From positions 18,617,415 through 18,681,414 of the forward strand of contig CM037840.1 in the NCBI GenBank assembly GCA_021234535.1: 64,000 nucleotides of DNA. The letters are read 5' to 3'. A model generated the notes under the pieces. It was not told where the DNA came from, did not search any database, and was given only the letters and a program-made list of their open reading frames with translations. Below are positions 63,832 through 64,000 of this stretch, piece after piece (position 1 is the stretch's first letter; each line of letters begins with the position of its first letter). This DNA comes from Stichopus chloronotus (lineage: Eukaryota; Echinodermata; Holothuroidea; Aspidochirotida; Stichopodidae). Both the position numbers and the translations under genes were made by a program.

Positions 63832-64000
63832 TATCTCCTAAATGTCATTATGTGTTCTATGCTGCCAAGTCAGACGTATGGAAATGGAATGCATTAAGGC
63901 AAACGATCAATTTGTTGAACATTTGTTCAGAGGTCAAGTCTCGCCAGCTTTGCGGATCAAATGTTACGGGCAACATCCCAGGTCATATTATTTTACATTG
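63832..64000 (+). CDS. Cysteine-rich exon candidate, runs off the window
   Basis: After acceptor ctcacag, phase 0, the frame reads LSPKCHYVFYAAKSDVWKWN, ALRQTINLLNICSEVKSRQL and CGSNVTGNIPG and is open to the last base. It contains an N-V-T sequon and four cysteines, so a secreted or lumenal protein is possible. The family is unrecognised, and the rest of the gene lies beyond the window. Confidence 0.35.

Overview
The window is animal nuclear DNA. It is AT-rich, with short exons bounded by GT-AG introns, long introns, microsatellites, poly(G) tracts and several families of decayed repeats, and it has no operons or ribosome-binding sites. The gene families present (an ST8Sia-type sialyltransferase, a CUB plus YWTD-propeller membrane receptor, a CIDE-N/SAMD3-like gene relic) and the AGGTCA-rich interspersed repeats suggest a marine deuterostome invertebrate, most likely an echinoderm and possibly a sea cucumber. 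This is inference from family content, not from a database match.

Layout: 1-14.2 kb holds no gene I can support, only repeats (AGGTCA-type, a ~160-bp tandem array at 2.6-3.25 kb, poly(G) tracts). 14.26-21.25 kb (+) holds dispersed exons of a CIDE-N/SAMD3-like gene with in-frame stops, probably a decayed copy; a foldback/MITE element sits in its first visible intron. 21.3-24.5 kb holds two long-period tandem arrays. 25.2-38.6 kb (-) carries the clearest gene: a 15-exon, 925-residue type I membrane receptor made of signal peptide, CUB, six-bladed YWTD propeller, second CUB, second propeller, short EGF-like exon, transmembrane helix and an 18-residue tail. The two CUB-propeller modules have matching exon phases and five of six exon lengths identical, so they arose by internal duplication. 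38.6-49.3 kb is non-coding as far as I can see, with a GC-rich islet near 43.4-43.8 kb. 49.4-60.2 kb (-) holds an ST8Sia-like sialyltransferase gene whose signal anchor, stem and sialylmotif L assemble in frame. One intron ends in AC instead of AG, a later exon runs into a stop with no GT donor, and I could not find sialylmotif S. 60.2-63.0 kb has no supported gene. 63.08-64 kb (+) contains two cysteine-rich exon-like frames that run off the window.

The genes do not form a pathway. The receptor and sialyltransferase both belong to the secretory system and cell surface, but their adjacency need not mean shared function. The strongest observations are the duplicated receptor architecture, the sialyltransferase with failing splice junctions, the foldback element, and a set of unrelated tandem arrays of about 160-275 bp.
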